Assembly (NCBI GenBank): GCA_016721735.1
Contig: JADKHM010000014.1
Span: forward strand, 1-64,000
Source of the DNA: Flavobacterium sp.
GTDB lineage: Bacteria; Bacteroidota; Bacteroidia; Flavobacteriales; Flavobacteriaceae
Reading direction: 5' to 3'
Length of the DNA stretch: 64,000 nt
How positions within the stretch are numbered: the stretch's first letter is position 1; each line of letters opens with the position of its first letter. A program made the position numbers and the translations under genes. Below are positions 1-8,987 of the stretch, in pieces. The notes under the pieces were generated by a model. The model ran no database searches. It had not been told where the DNA came from and saw nothing but the letters and a program-made list of their open reading frames with translations.

Positions 1-1
1 C

Positions 2-1548
2 GCTGATTCTCGACACCAGCTAACTGTCACTGCGCCAGGAAACCATCAAGTTTAATAACAATTCGAGTTTAGTTCAAGTTAATGACTTGGCAACCAATAC
101 GGGTATCATTACAATGGAACGAATCACACCTCCTATTTATCGTTTTGATTATACGTATTGGGGAACGCTCGTAACGTTAGCGTCTAATTTTACATTAGGA
201 ATGCTATCTCCAGATACGCTCGCCGACAAATTTTTTAGCTGGACACCTACCATTGCAAACGGAATGGGGAATTGGTTTTCAGAATCTGCGGCAACCGTTA
301 TGAATCCTATCAAAGGCTATATCGTTCGAGGACCGCAAACGTATTCATATACACCCGCAGGTAAGATTCCATATACCGCAAACTTTGTTGGAACACCAAA
401 TAATGGCGTTATTTCGTGCCCTATTTATCACGGGAATTTACTAGCTCCTGATGATACAGACGATTGGAATTTACTAGGAAATCCTTATCCATCGGCAGTC
501 AGTGCACTGTCGTTCTTAAGTGAACCAACAAATGCAACTATTATAGATGGAACGATTTACTTTTGGACACACAATTCAGGAGTTTCTTCTACCTACCTAA
601 GTCCATTTTACGGAACCTTTACTTACAACTACAACAATAGTGATTACGCTTCCTGGAATAGAGTTGGGGCTGTAGGTTCAGCAGCTGGAACTGGAGGACC
701 AATACCATCAGGTTATATCGCTGCTGGCCAAGGTTTCTTCACTAAAAGCACTGAAACAGCACCATCAGGAAACAGTGTTGTTTTCAACAATAGCATGCGT
801 GTTGCCGGTAATAACAGTCAATTCTACAGAATGGCTTCTCCAGCCAACGTGCCACATGAGAACTTTAGCAATGACCCGATAGAAAGACAAAGACTTTGGT
901 TAAACTTAACAGGTGAAGCCGGATCATTCAACCAAATATTAGTAGGATATGTAGACGGAGCAACAATTGGTTGGGACAGAGATTTCGACGGAATTCGATT
1001 TACAGATGAAACTAGCACCACACTCTACTCGTTAGTGGGTGACAAAAAATTGGTGATACAAGGTCGACCTTTACCTTTTGAAGACACCGACGAAGTGCCT
1101 CTCGGCTATCGATCTAGTATTCGTGACCATTATACTTTTGCTTTAGACCGCATTGACGACTCATTGAAAGAAAAGAATGTTTATATAGAAGACCGTGAAT
1201 TAGATATCATCCATAATCTAACGCTAAGTCCGTATGAATTTACTTCTGGAAACGGAACTTTCGACGATCGATTTGTACTTCGTTATCTCAATACCACGCT
1301 AAGCACAAGTAACTTTGATGCCAATCAAAACGTGAATGCCTTTATTTTTGACCATCAATTGCATGTTAAAAGCAGTACGAATATTGTCGCTATCGAATTA
1401 TATGATATTTCGGGAAAACTAATTCAAAAATACACGCCAACAGCGCTTGAAAAGGAATTCAGTAATAGATTTGATTTTGCTAATGGAGTGTATCTCACGA
1501 AAATCAAATTAGATAATGGCGGTAGTAACGAAAAAAGTAATTCATTAA
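2..1548 (+). CDS. T9SS-exported protein, 3' part (frameshifted, 5' end outside window)
   Basis: This is the C-terminal part of a large secreted protein. Reading starts at base 2 and runs to about base 52, where one extra T near 53 shifts the frame; the main frame then continues to about 1520. The C-terminus is a type A T9SS sorting domain (IELYDISGKLI, then FANGVYLTKIKLDNG). In the uncorrected frame the protein runs on to 1640 with a meaningless tail. Removing one G at 1521-1522 instead gives the ending VVTKKVIH and a stop at 1546-1548, a textbook T9SS terminus. The protein would be exported through Sec and T9SS and anchored or released by the PorU/PorV system. The function of the upstream domain is not identifiable. 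Confidence 0.75.
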
Positions 1549-1757
1549 GAAACACGAATTTCACGAATCGACACGAATTGATTACTGATTATCTGTGCAT
1601 TTCACAGCCAAAAATGAATCTATTCGATACAATAAATTGAATGTCAAAGTTTAAAGTTTGACAACGATTACAACACATAAAGTCTTAAAGTCTATAATTG
1701 GCACAAAAAAAAGCAAACGTTAATTTGCTAATTCGTGTGAATTCGTGAAATTAGTGT
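1548..1757. repeat. CACGAATT-type interspersed repeat in inverted arrangement
   Basis: A motif of the form ACACGAATTnCACGAAT at about 1550-1580 recurs as its reverse complement at about 1728-1757, enclosing about 150 bases. Related words occur at 13613-13641 and in the palindrome at 51433-51488. It lies directly behind the repaired stop of the left-edge gene and produces the false C-terminal extension seen without frameshift repair. Confidence 0.6.
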
Positions 1758-1772
1758 CAACTTACCAACATA

Positions 1773-1808
1773 AAAAAAACCGTCTCAAAATCATGAGACG
1801 GTTTTTTT
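1773..1808. terminator. Bidirectional rho-independent terminator
   Basis: A perfect stem of about 14 bp (A-run, CCGTCTCA / TGAGACGG, T-run) with a six-base loop sits between the convergent left-edge gene and the S46 peptidase. T-runs on both strands suit termination in both directions. Confidence 0.9.
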
Positions 1809-1825
1809 ATAATATATAATGTGAT

Positions 1826-3976
1826 TTACTTCATCAAAGTCATTTCGTCTACAATATGTTTCGCACCAGAATAATTTTCAATTACCCACAAAACGTAACG
1901 AATATCAACATTGATAGTTCTTTGCAAATTCTTGTCAAAAATAACATCACCAGCCATCGCTTCGATATTTCCATCAAAAGCCAAACCGATTAATTCTCCT
2001 TTTCCGTTTAATACTGGTGAACCAGAATTTCCTCCAGTAATATCATTGTCAGTCAAGAAATTCACGTGCATCGATCCATCTTTGTCCGCAAATCTTCCGT
2101 AATCTTTGTTCTTGTTCATCTCTAATACACGAAGTGGCATATCAAATTCCTCATCGCCTTTCTTGTATTTCTTCACCATACCGTCCATTGTCGTATAGTT
2201 GTTAATTTTCGCATCATTGCGCTTATCTGCTGGCAAAGCACGAACTTTTCCGTAAGTCAAACGCAAAGTTGAATTCGCATCTGGATACTTAATGGTTCCA
2301 ATTTTAGATTCTCTCAAACCTTCCACCAACAAACGGAATCCTGCACCGTAATCGTTTTGAGCTTTAGCAATCGCATCCGATTTTGAATTAATATGCGTAA
2401 TCATATCATTAGACAAAACATAAATCGGGTCATTATCTAAAACTGATTGCATTGGATAATCTAAGAATGCTTTGATCTTATCTACAGAAGTCAAAATACT
2501 CATGTCAATGGCAGCACTTGCATATTTGGTAAAATCATTGTTGTTCTCTTTACCAATTTTTTCCACCATTGGCGCAATTGCATAACCAGTAGCTTTTGTC
2601 GCGTACAATTTCAATTGAGCCGCCAACAAATCTTTTTCAGCCGGAATATAGCACTCTTTAAACATTTCTTCAGCTCCAGCAATAATTCCTTCAGCCATAT
2701 CTTTACGTTTGGCAGCATCTGCCTTTGCATAAGTATCTAACTGTTTTCCGATGGTTCTTCCAATCGTTCCAAAAGCAGTCGTTCTGAATAATTGTTGTAA
2801 ATAATTATCATGACGTGCTTTCTCATTGGTCAAACTATAAAACTTATTGATGTTTGTAATTGCATTACCATACTTCGCTTTGTTCTCAGGCTTGTTAGCC
2901 CATTTATCAAACTTAGCTTCTTGACCTGCTTTTGATTTTGCGGTTCCAAACTTCGTCAATGCATCTATCATTCCTTGACGGTTTTTCCAATAGTTAGCTG
3001 TTCCTGCATATTTAGAAGCATAAACCAAACGCAACGCCGCGCTTTGATCCATATATTTCTTCATGTTATCCATACCAGTTTTGGCACCTTCTACCCACGC
3101 TGGATAAGAAAACTTCACGTTTTGCTCGATGCCACCCGCTGGCATCCAACGGTTGGTTCTTCCAGGATATCCTAAAATCATGGCGAAATCATTCTCTTTT
3201 ACACCACCTAAATTTACTGGCAAATAGTGTTTTGGAGCCAATGGCACATTGCTTTCAGAATACTCAGCTGGATTTCCGTCTTTGTCAGCATACACTCTAA
3301 ACATAGAGAAATCTGCCGTGTGACGTGGCCATTCCCAGTTGTCGGTATCGCCTCCAAATTTTCCTAAGCTTTCTGGTGGTGTTCCAACCAAACGAACATC
3401 TTTATAATCTTGGTAAACGAAATAATAGTATTCATTTCCTTGAAAAAACGAACGTACCGAAACCGTATATTTTCCGCCTTCATTATTTTCTTTCTCGATC
3501 AAAGCAATTTCTTGGTTTACTGCTTTTTCACGTTCTGCTTCCGTCATTTTATCATTTACTTTTGATAAAATTCTTTTCGAAACATCATCCATTCTAACAA
3601 AGAAACGAACGTACAAGCTAGATGGTTTCATCTCTGCTTTTCTGTTTGGAGCCCAATAACCATCTTTCAAATAGTTCTTGTCTGCCGTCGATAATTCAGC
3701 AATTGCATCATAACCACAGTGGTGATTGGTCAACACCAAACCATCTTTAGAAATCAATTCGGCTGTGCAACCGCCATTGAACTGTACAATCGCATCTTTC
3801 AAACTATGGTGATTGATGCTGTAGATTTCCTCAGCCGTCAGCTGCAATCCCATTTTTTGCATGTCTCTGTGATTCAGACGTTCCAGGAACATCAAAAACC
3901 ACATTCCCTCGTCGGCTTTTACGCTCATTGGCAAAAGCATGATCCCGACTAGGAAGGATAAAATAATTTTTTTCAT
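1826..3976 (-). CDS. S46 family dipeptidyl-peptidase (DPP7-like)
   Basis: A secreted or periplasmic serine exopeptidase that removes dipeptides from peptide N-termini. A signal peptide spans residues 1-21 and the mature protein begins around DEGMW. The chymotrypsin-like catalytic His is in TNHHCGY (His85) and the catalytic Ser in GGNSGSP (about Ser651). The 716-residue length is normal for S46. The position that separates DPP11 (Arg, Asp/Glu specificity) from DPP7 (Gly, hydrophobic P1) reads Gly here (AFDGNIEAM), so I infer a DPP7-type preference. It is a single gene, with a terminator at 1773-1808 and a repeat-rich upstream region. Confidence 0.93.
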   Translation of the reverse strand: MKKIILSFLVGIMLLPMSVKADEGMWFLMFLERLNHRDMQKMGLQLTAEEIYSINHHSLKDAIVQFNGGCTAELISKDGLVLTNHHCGYDAIAELSTADKNYLKDGYWAPNRKAEMKPSSLYVRFFVRMDDVSKRILSKVNDKMTEAEREKAVNQEIALIEKENNEGGKYTVSVRSFFQGNEYYYFVYQDYKDVRLVGTPPESLGKFGGDTDNWEWPRHTADFSMFRVYADKDGNPAEYSESNVPLAPKHYLPVNLGGVKENDFAMILGYPGRTNRWMPAGGIEQNVKFSYPAWVEGAKTGMDNMKKYMDQSAALRLVYASKYAGTANYWKNRQGMIDALTKFGTAKSKAGQEAKFDKWANKPENKAKYGNAITNINKFYSLTNEKARHDNYLQQLFRTTAFGTIGRTIGKQLDTYAKADAAKRKDMAEGIIAGAEEMFKECYIPAEKDLLAAQLKLYATKATGYAIAPMVEKIGKENNNDFTKYASAAIDMSILTSVDKIKAFLDYPMQSVLDNDPIYVLSNDMITHINSKSDAIAKAQNDYGAGFRLLVEGLRESKIGTIKYPDANSTLRLTYGKVRALPADKRNDAKINNYTTMDGMVKKYKKGDEEFDMPLRVLEMNKNKDYGRFADKDGSMHVNFLTDNDITGGNSGSPVLNGKGELIGLAFDGNIEAMAGDVIFDKNLQRTINVDIRYVLWVIENYSGAKHIVDEMTLMK

Positions 3977-4275
3977 TGTATAAATTGGTATAAGTTAATA
4001 AAGTGAGTTAGTAGTCTGCCTGTTACGCTATTTGTTACAGCCAGTTCCTCCAACCTCAAATTGTGCGTGCGAATATAAGGTTTTTTAGTAAAAATTCTAG
4101 CGAGATTCGTGAAAACTAAAACGTTGTAGTTAAATTAATTGACAATGAATAATTGATAATTGATAATGCCCAGCAAACTTTTAAAATCTCCTAATCAAGA
4201 TGCAATAATTATCAATTAGCTTCGCTCAGTTCGGCTAAGGCCTCGGGTGTTAATTATCAATTATCAATTATTCTT

Positions 4276-4353
4276 GGGCGAATGGCCGGGCTATCCACTA
4301 AATCTTTTGTGTCAAACGCCGACACAAAAGGATACCGTTGCTATCCCTATCGC
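4276..4353 (-). repeat. Structured dispersed element, copy A
   Basis: Read on the minus strand. Closing helix GCGA/TCGC, then GGG/CCC, then 14-base strands on each side with A.G and G.A mismatches at fixed positions, then the apical stem TTTTGTGT/ACACAAAA. Relative to copies B, C and G it has an A-U pair where they have G-C, and its closing helix is changed on both sides. It lies between the start of the S46 gene and the end of obg. Confidence 0.75.
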
Positions 4354-4380
4354 AAACTTGACAAAATAGAAACTTTATCC

Positions 4381-4413
4381 AATAAAAAAAGCACCCCAAC
4401 TTGAGATGCTTAT
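4381..4413 (-). terminator. Probable terminator for obg transcript
   Basis: On the minus strand AGCATCTC pairs with GGGGTGCT (8 bp with G.U pairs) around a five-base loop and is followed by a run of T. It lies about 200 bases past the obg stop, beyond the tandem repeats. Confidence 0.6.
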
Positions 4414-4423
4414 TGCCAAAATC

Positions 4424-4564
4424 AATTATCACCCGAGGCGCAACCGAACAGTCTGGAGCGTAGCGGAAAAAATTATCACCCGAGGCGCAGCCGAACTGTT
4501 TGGAGCGTAGCGGAAAAAATTATCACCCGAGGCGCAGCCGAACTGTTTGGAGCGTAGCGGAAAA
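4424..4564. repeat. 47-base tandem repeat, three copies
   Basis: Units start at 4424, 4471 and 4518. Units 2 and 3 are identical and unit 1 differs at a few positions (CAACCGAACAGTC against CAGCCGAACTGTT). Each holds CCCGAGGCGCAGCCGAAC and ends in GGAGCGTAGCGGAAAA. A degenerate reverse-complement copy (TTCGCTCAGTTCGGC, then CCTCGGGTG) occurs at about 4220-4250. Confidence 0.85.
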
Positions 4565-4610
4565 AAAATTATCAATTATCAATTATCAATTATCAATTAA
4601 AATTAAAAAT

Positions 4611-5610
4611 TTATTCATTTAGCATTGCCCACAACTTATCCTTCAACTCCGTCAATCCTTGTTGCGCAACCGATGAAATAAACAAATATGGAATGTTTTT
4701 AAAGTCTTTATCCAATTGGATTTTGAGTTCTGCTTTCAATTCATCATCCAACATATCACATTTCGAAATCACCAACATCCGTTCTTTGTCAAGCATTTCC
4801 GGATTGTATTTCGTGAGTTCATTGACCAAAATATCGTATTCAGCTTTGATGTCTGGCGTATCCACAGAAACCAAGAACAACAACGTCGAATTCCGCTCAA
4901 TATGTCGCAAGAAATAATGTCCTAGACCTTTGCCTTCCGCTGCGCCTTCAATAATTCCTGGAATATCGGCAATCACAAACGACTGAAAATCACGGTAAGC
5001 AACAATCCCCAAATTGGGTTTCAAAGTCGTAAACGGATAATCCGCAATCTTAGGTTTTGCTGAAGTCAATACCGACAACAACGTCGATTTTCCAGCATTC
5101 GGGAAACCTACCAAACCAACGTCTGCCAAAACTTTTAATTCTAATACCACGTCCATTTCTAATCCGGGTAAACCAGGTTGCGCATAGCGAGGTGTTTGGT
5201 TTGTTGAACTTCGGAAATGCCAATTCCCTAGTCCGCCTTTGCCTCCTTGTGCTAAAACTCTTTTCTCCGTCTTCAGTGATTTCGAAAAGAATTTCGTTGG
5301 TTTCTTTATCGCGAACTACCGTTCCAAGCGGCACTTCAATAAATTTATCATCGCCATCGGCTCCGGTACTTCGATCTCCACCGCCATCACCACCGTGACC
5401 CGCTTTGATGTGTCGGGCAAATTTCAAATGAAACAACGTCCACAAACCTTTGTTACCGATTAAATAAACGTGACCGCCACGACCGCCATCACCACCGTCA
5501 GGACCGCCTTTTTCAATAAATTTTTCACGATGCAAATGCGTCGATCCTTTCCCTCCTTTTCCGGAAGAGACGAATATTTTTACGTAGTCTACGAAATTGC
5601 CTTCTGTCAT
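4611..5610 (-). CDS. obg: GTPase Obg (one frameshift)
   Basis: Essential ribosome-associated GTPase of the Obg/CgtA family. The N-terminal glycine-rich Obg fold (GGPDGGDGGRGGHVYL) reads from 5610. The frame breaks at a homopolymer around 5261-5264. After repair it reads VLAQGGKGGLGNWHF and joins the G domain, with P-loop GFPNAGKST, switch region PFTTL, ADIPG and the base-recognition segment SKCDM. Repaired length is about 333 residues, usual for Bacteroidota, which lack the extra C-terminal domain. As the gene is essential, the break is best read as a sequencing error. It is followed by a repeat region and a terminator. Confidence 0.93.
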
Positions 5611-5618
5611 TTTTTTTG

Positions 5619-5685
5619 TTGTTGGTTGTAGGTTGTAAGTTGTAAGTTAAAACGTTTTAACCTACAACTTACAACCTACAACTAT
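5619..5685. repeat. Long inverted repeat built from GTTGTAAG words
   Basis: GTTGTAGGTTGTAAGTTG and TAAGTTAAAA on the left pair perfectly with TTTTAACCTACAACTTAC and AACCTACAAC on the right, a stem of about 28 bp with almost no loop. It fills the gap between the CNNM gene stop and the obg start, so transcription through both genes would form a large hairpin. Confidence 0.8.
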
Positions 5686-6960
5686 TTAATCCCTCAAGGA
5701 TTTCACCATCACCTTATCTATCTTAACGCCATCCATATCGATGACTTCTAGTTCAAATTTTTGCCAAATCAGTTTTTCGCCTTGTTTGGGTATGTGCGAC
5801 AATTCGGTCATGATTAAACCACTGACGGTGTTCACTTCATAATCGTTCGTCAATTCATCCAAATCAAAATAAGTCAAAAAGTCGTGCAACGAATAATGCC
5901 CATCTACCAACCAAGTACCGTCTTCACGAGCGACTAATTGAAAGTCTTCTTTATAGAAGTCAGCCGCGTCACCAACCAAAGCTTCTAAAATATCATTCAA
6001 AGTAATTACACCTTGAAACACGCCATATTCATCCGAAACAAAAGCGTAGTGAATGCCACTTTTTTTGAAATTTTCCAATGCTTTGTAGGCCGTTGTTTGC
6101 TCCATCATGAATGGCGCTTCCGTCATAATTGCATTGAGGTTGAAATCGGTATTCTCAAAATGAGCAAATATATTTTTCAAATTGACGACACCTACGATAT
6201 CATCAAAATTCTCATCGTAAACTGGGTAAATGGAATGCAACTCCTTTAGCATCAATTCCCGAACTTGATTTTTGTCCGCATTCAGCGGCAGAAAAACCAC
6301 CGACTTCCGGTGCGTCATTAGCGAATTGACTTTCCGATCCCCAATATGAAACACACGCTCTACAATATCCTGCTCAATTTCTTGCACTTCCCCACCTTCG
6401 GTTCCTTCTTTGATAATGGCTTTGATTTCCTCTTCGGTTACTTTGCCATCGGCTGAAGGTTTGATGTGGAAAATCTTGAGTAAAAACTCCGTTGAAATGG
6501 TGAGTAACCAGATAAATGGCGCCGTCAGAATCGAAATAATCTTCATCGGAACAGCAACTGCTTTGGCAATAGCTTCGGGATAATTTAATCCGATTCTTTT
6601 GGGTAATAATTCGCCCAATACCAACGAGAAAAAGGTTAGAACCAACACCACAATTCCAACTGCAATGCTATCTGCATACAGTTTTGTTGCTGCGAAACCT
6701 GCTACAAAATCGCGAACATCAGTCGTGATTTTATCACCACTAAAAATACCAGTCAAGATGCCAATTAAGGTGATCCCAATTTGTACGGTCGACAAAAACT
6801 TATTGGGTGAATTGGCTAAATCGAGGGCTACTTTTGCGTTTTCATTTCCTTTCTTCGCTGCGGTTTCTAGACGATTTTTGCGGGCAGAAATCAATGCGAT
6901 CTCCGACATCGAAAAGACGCCGTTGAGGATGATTAGAAAAAGAATGATCAGTAATTCCAA
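5686..6960 (-). CDS. CNNM/CBS-domain membrane protein (hemolysin C / CorC-like)
   Basis: Integral membrane protein of the UPF0053 family, linked to divalent cation (Mg/Co) efflux or homeostasis. The N-terminal CNNM (DUF21) domain has about four hydrophobic segments in residues 1-180 (start MELLIILFLIILNGVFSMSE). A tandem CBS pair follows (about 200-330, RKSVVFLPL, then HYAFVSDEYGVFQGVI), then a CorC/HlyC C-terminal domain. The 424-residue length is normal. It lies between adk and obg on the same strand. The substrate cannot be read from the sequence, and GldE-like relatives share this architecture. Confidence 0.85.
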   Translation of the reverse strand: MELLIILFLIILNGVFSMSEIALISARKNRLETAAKKGNENAKVALDLANSPNKFLSTVQIGITLIGILTGIFSGDKITTDVRDFVAGFAATKLYADSIAVGIVVLVLTFFSLVLGELLPKRIGLNYPEAIAKAVAVPMKIISILTAPFIWLLTISTEFLLKIFHIKPSADGKVTEEEIKAIIKEGTEGGEVQEIEQDIVERVFHIGDRKVNSLMTHRKSVVFLPLNADKNQVRELMLKELHSIYPVYDENFDDIVGVVNLKNIFAHFENTDFNLNAIMTEAPFMMEQTTAYKALENFKKSGIHYAFVSDEYGVFQGVITLNDILEALVGDAADFYKEDFQLVAREDGTWLVDGHYSLHDFLTYFDLDELTNDYEVNTVSGLIMTELSHIPKQGEKLIWQKFELEVIDMDGVKIDKVMVKSLRD

Positions 6961-7005
6961 GGTACATATTTTGGTTGATGGTAAAACGGATGTTCCGTTT
7001 ACCTT

Positions 7006-7082
7006 GACTAGCCCGGATGGCAGTGGTTATCCTTTTGTGCCGGCGTTCGGCGCAAAAGATTAGAACGGACAGCCGGAATAGC
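7006..7082 (+). repeat. Structured dispersed element, copy B
   Basis: The CTA/TAG and CCGG/CCGG outer pairing replaces GGG/CCC of other copies. The mismatch-bearing helix has 15 bases on each side, as in copy F (14 elsewhere), so the extra base is present on both strands. Apical arm TTTTGTGCCG / CGGCGCAAAA. It ends two bases before the adk stop codon (adk is on the minus strand). Confidence 0.7.
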
Positions 7083-7084
7083 TT

Positions 7085-7657
7085 CTATAAAGAATCGATG
7101 ACTGAACTCAATCGCACCGTAATTTCTTCGATGGAACCGATGCCGTTGACCGCGTGAAATTTGCCTTGCGCTTGGTAATAACTCATTAGCGGCGCCGTCT
7201 TTTGATTGTATTCGTCGTATCGGTTTCTAATTTTTTCTTCGTCTTGATCGTCTGGTCTCCCTGAAGTTTTTCCCCGTTCTAAAAGGCGTTGCACTAAAAT
7301 TTCGTCATCGGCTTCGAGTGCAATCGTTGCGGTGATGCTTTGATTTTTTGAGACCAAAAACGCATCTAACGCTTCTGCTTGTGCAATGGTTCTTGGGAAT
7401 CCGTCGAACAAAAAGCCACTGGATTGCGGGTTTTTATCGACTTCACTTTGCAGCATTTGAATGGTGACTTCATCTGGCACCAAATCGCCTTTATCCATAT
7501 AGGTTTTGGCTAACATGCCCAATTCCGTTGCGTTTTTGATATTGTATCGGAAGATATCTCCGGTTGACAAATGGGTTAAATTGTATTTTCCTTTTAAAAA
7601 TTCAGCTTGTGTGCCTTTTCCTGCACCTGGTTTTCCGAAAAGAACGATGTTGATCAT
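7085..7657 (-). CDS. adk: Adenylate kinase
   Basis: Catalyses ATP + AMP = 2 ADP in the cytoplasm. P-loop GKPGAGKGTQ at residues 8-17, AMP-binding STGDIFR, core motif GFPRTIAQAEAL, and LID region GKTSGRPDDQDEEKIRNR without zinc cysteines. The 190-residue length marks the short form with a minimal LID, usual in Bacteroidota. It is co-directional with hpt upstream (43-base gap containing CTGAGTTACTGAG words) and probably cotranscribed with it. Confidence 0.97.
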   Translation of the reverse strand: MINIVLFGKPGAGKGTQAEFLKGKYNLTHLSTGDIFRYNIKNATELGMLAKTYMDKGDLVPDEVTIQMLQSEVDKNPQSSGFLFDGFPRTIAQAEALDAFLVSKNQSITATIALEADDEILVQRLLERGKTSGRPDDQDEEKIRNRYDEYNQKTAPLMSYYQAQGKFHAVNGIGSIEEITVRLSSVIDSL

Positions 7658-7700
7658 AATATTAAGTTGCTGAGTGACTATGTTACTGAGTTACTGAGTG

Positions 7701-8231
7701 TTATTCTGCGAGTTGATAAATGTCTTTGAGGTTTCTGCCTAGTCCGTCGTAATCTAGACCAAAGCCGACGATAAATTTGTTTGGAATTCGGATTCCTACG
7801 TAATCTAACTTGATATCTTTTTTATAGACGTCTGGTTTTAGAAATAAAGTAGCGATTTTGAGGTGTTTTACTTTTTGCTCTTTGAAAATGGCTTTAAGTT
7901 CTTCGACGGTGTTGCCCGTATCGACGATATCTTCAACAATCACTACGGTTTTCCCTTCTAAATTTTCATTGAGACCGATGAGTTGCTTGACTTCGTTGGT
8001 CGATTGCGTTCCTTCATAAGATGCCATTTTAACGAAACTCACTTCGCACATACCGCGATAGTGTTTCATCAAATCGGATAAGACCATAAAAGAACCATTC
8101 AAAACGCCGACAAAAACAGGTACATCATCAAAAAAATCATCGTCCATTTGCTTGGCCATGTTAACAATAGCGAATTCTATTTCTTCGGCTGAAATAAAAG
8201 GAACAAAATGTTTGTCGTGGAGTTGTATCAT
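7701..8231 (-). CDS. hpt: Hypoxanthine phosphoribosyltransferase
   Basis: Purine salvage: converts hypoxanthine (and guanine) plus PRPP to IMP/GMP. The PRPP-binding loop VVIVEDIVDTGNT lies around residue 100 and base-recognition segment KFIVGFGLDYDGLGRNL near the C-terminus. The 176-residue length is typical. It is the first gene of the minus-strand hpt-adk group; a -7 element (TAAATTTG on the minus strand, 8252-8259) lies about 20 bases upstream of the ATG. Confidence 0.95.
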   Translation of the reverse strand: MIQLHDKHFVPFISAEEIEFAIVNMAKQMDDDFFDDVPVFVGVLNGSFMVLSDLMKHYRGMCEVSFVKMASYEGTQSTNEVKQLIGLNENLEGKTVVIVEDIVDTGNTVEELKAIFKEQKVKHLKIATLFLKPDVYKKDIKLDYVGIRIPNKFIVGFGLDYDGLGRNLKDIYQLAE

Positions 8232-8251
8232 TTTTCTAATTTTATAAGGTG

Positions 8252-8259
8252 CAAATTTA
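8252..8259 (-). promoter_or_regulatory. Candidate -7 element of hpt promoter
   Basis: The minus strand reads TAAATTTG, matching the Bacteroidota TAnnTTTG -7 box, just upstream of the hpt ATG. No good -33 TTTG at the right spacing is visible. Confidence 0.4.
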
Positions 8260-8324
8260 GTAAAGTATTCAGTAGTAAGTTGTACGCAAACAGACCTTTT
8301 TTGTAAAATAACATCATTTAAAAA

Positions 8325-8876
8325 ATGAATTTGGATTTAGACGAACAATTAGCACTTTGTTCTGCCCATCGAAAGTCTCGAGAGAAAATTCGTGATTTTG
8401 TCTTAAAAAGACCTGAAATTTTTCCAGCGCTCTTACAAATGGCATTTGATGTCAACTATAAGTATCACTTTAAAGCTTGTTGGATTGTAGAACTTGTTGC
8501 CGATGCACAGCTCGAATGGCTTCAAAATCACCTTGATTTCTATTGCAATGGTTTACCCTATCTCAAAGACGAAAGCGGCATTCGTCCGATTGCAAAAGTG
8601 GCGATGATACTGGTGAATGCGCACTTCCGAAAAAAAACGGAGAATATTATACTAAGTGAAAGCCAATTAGAAAAACTTGCTGAAGTCTGTTTTGACTGGT
8701 TAATTTCAAATACAAAAGTCGCTTCAAAAGCTTACGCAATAAGGACCTTATATGCTTTAGGAAAAAAGTTCGATTGGATTTATCCCGAATTAAAAATAAT
8801 TTTAGAAAAGGATTATCAAAGTCATAGCGCAGCATACAAAGCGGTGGCTCGAGAAATATTAAAAAAAGTAAATTAG
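8325..8876 (+). CDS. Hypothetical all-helical protein (HEAT-like)
   Basis: A 183-residue soluble protein without signal peptide, membrane segment or catalytic motif I recognise. The helix-rich pattern with repeated aromatic and leucine positions (HFKACWIVELVADAQLEWL, KAYAIRTLYALGKKFDWIY, AAYKAVAREILKK) looks like a short HEAT/ARM-type helical array. It is transcribed away from hpt. Relatives in flavobacterial genomes sometimes carry the label adenylosuccinate lyase, but no lyase signature is visible here, so I do not adopt it. Confidence 0.8.
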   Translation: MNLDLDEQLALCSAHRKSREKIRDFVLKRPEIFPALLQMAFDVNYKYHFKACWIVELVADAQLEWLQNHLDFYCNGLPYLKDESGIRPIAKVAMILVNAHFRKKTENIILSESQLEKLAEVCFDWLISNTKVASKAYAIRTLYALGKKFDWIYPELKIILEKDYQSHSAAYKAVAREILKKVN

Positions 8877-8987
8877 TATAGGATAGATATTCACTGTTGT
8901 TGATAAAAAATTAAAAAATATTAAACTTAACATACTGACATTCAATTAAAATACTAATTTTATCATATTAACCTACATACTTTTTCT

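Larger units (their letters stand above)
3977..4610. other. 634-base gene-free gap packed with repeats
   Basis: No coding region. In order it holds: the S46 upstream region (3977-4130); TTGATAATTGATAAT words (4138-4168) and TTATCAATTA words (4192-4275); structured element copy A (4276-4353, minus strand); a minus-strand terminator (4381-4413); three 47-base tandem repeats (4424-4564); and more ATTATCAATT words (4564-4605) up to the obg stop. Confidence 0.85.

Noticed and set aside
1549..1640. C-terminal extension of the left-edge T9SS protein
   Set aside because: It is the translation of CACGAATT repeat sequence after a one-base error; removing one G at 1521-1522 ends the protein with VVTKKVIH, the expected sorting-domain terminus.
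3325..3597. Plus-strand frame antisense to the S46 peptidase
   Set aside because: A shadow of a strongly conserved gene.
4424..4564. CRISPR-like array
   Set aside because: The three 47-base units are contiguous with no spacers and no cas genes nearby; this is an ordinary tandem repeat.
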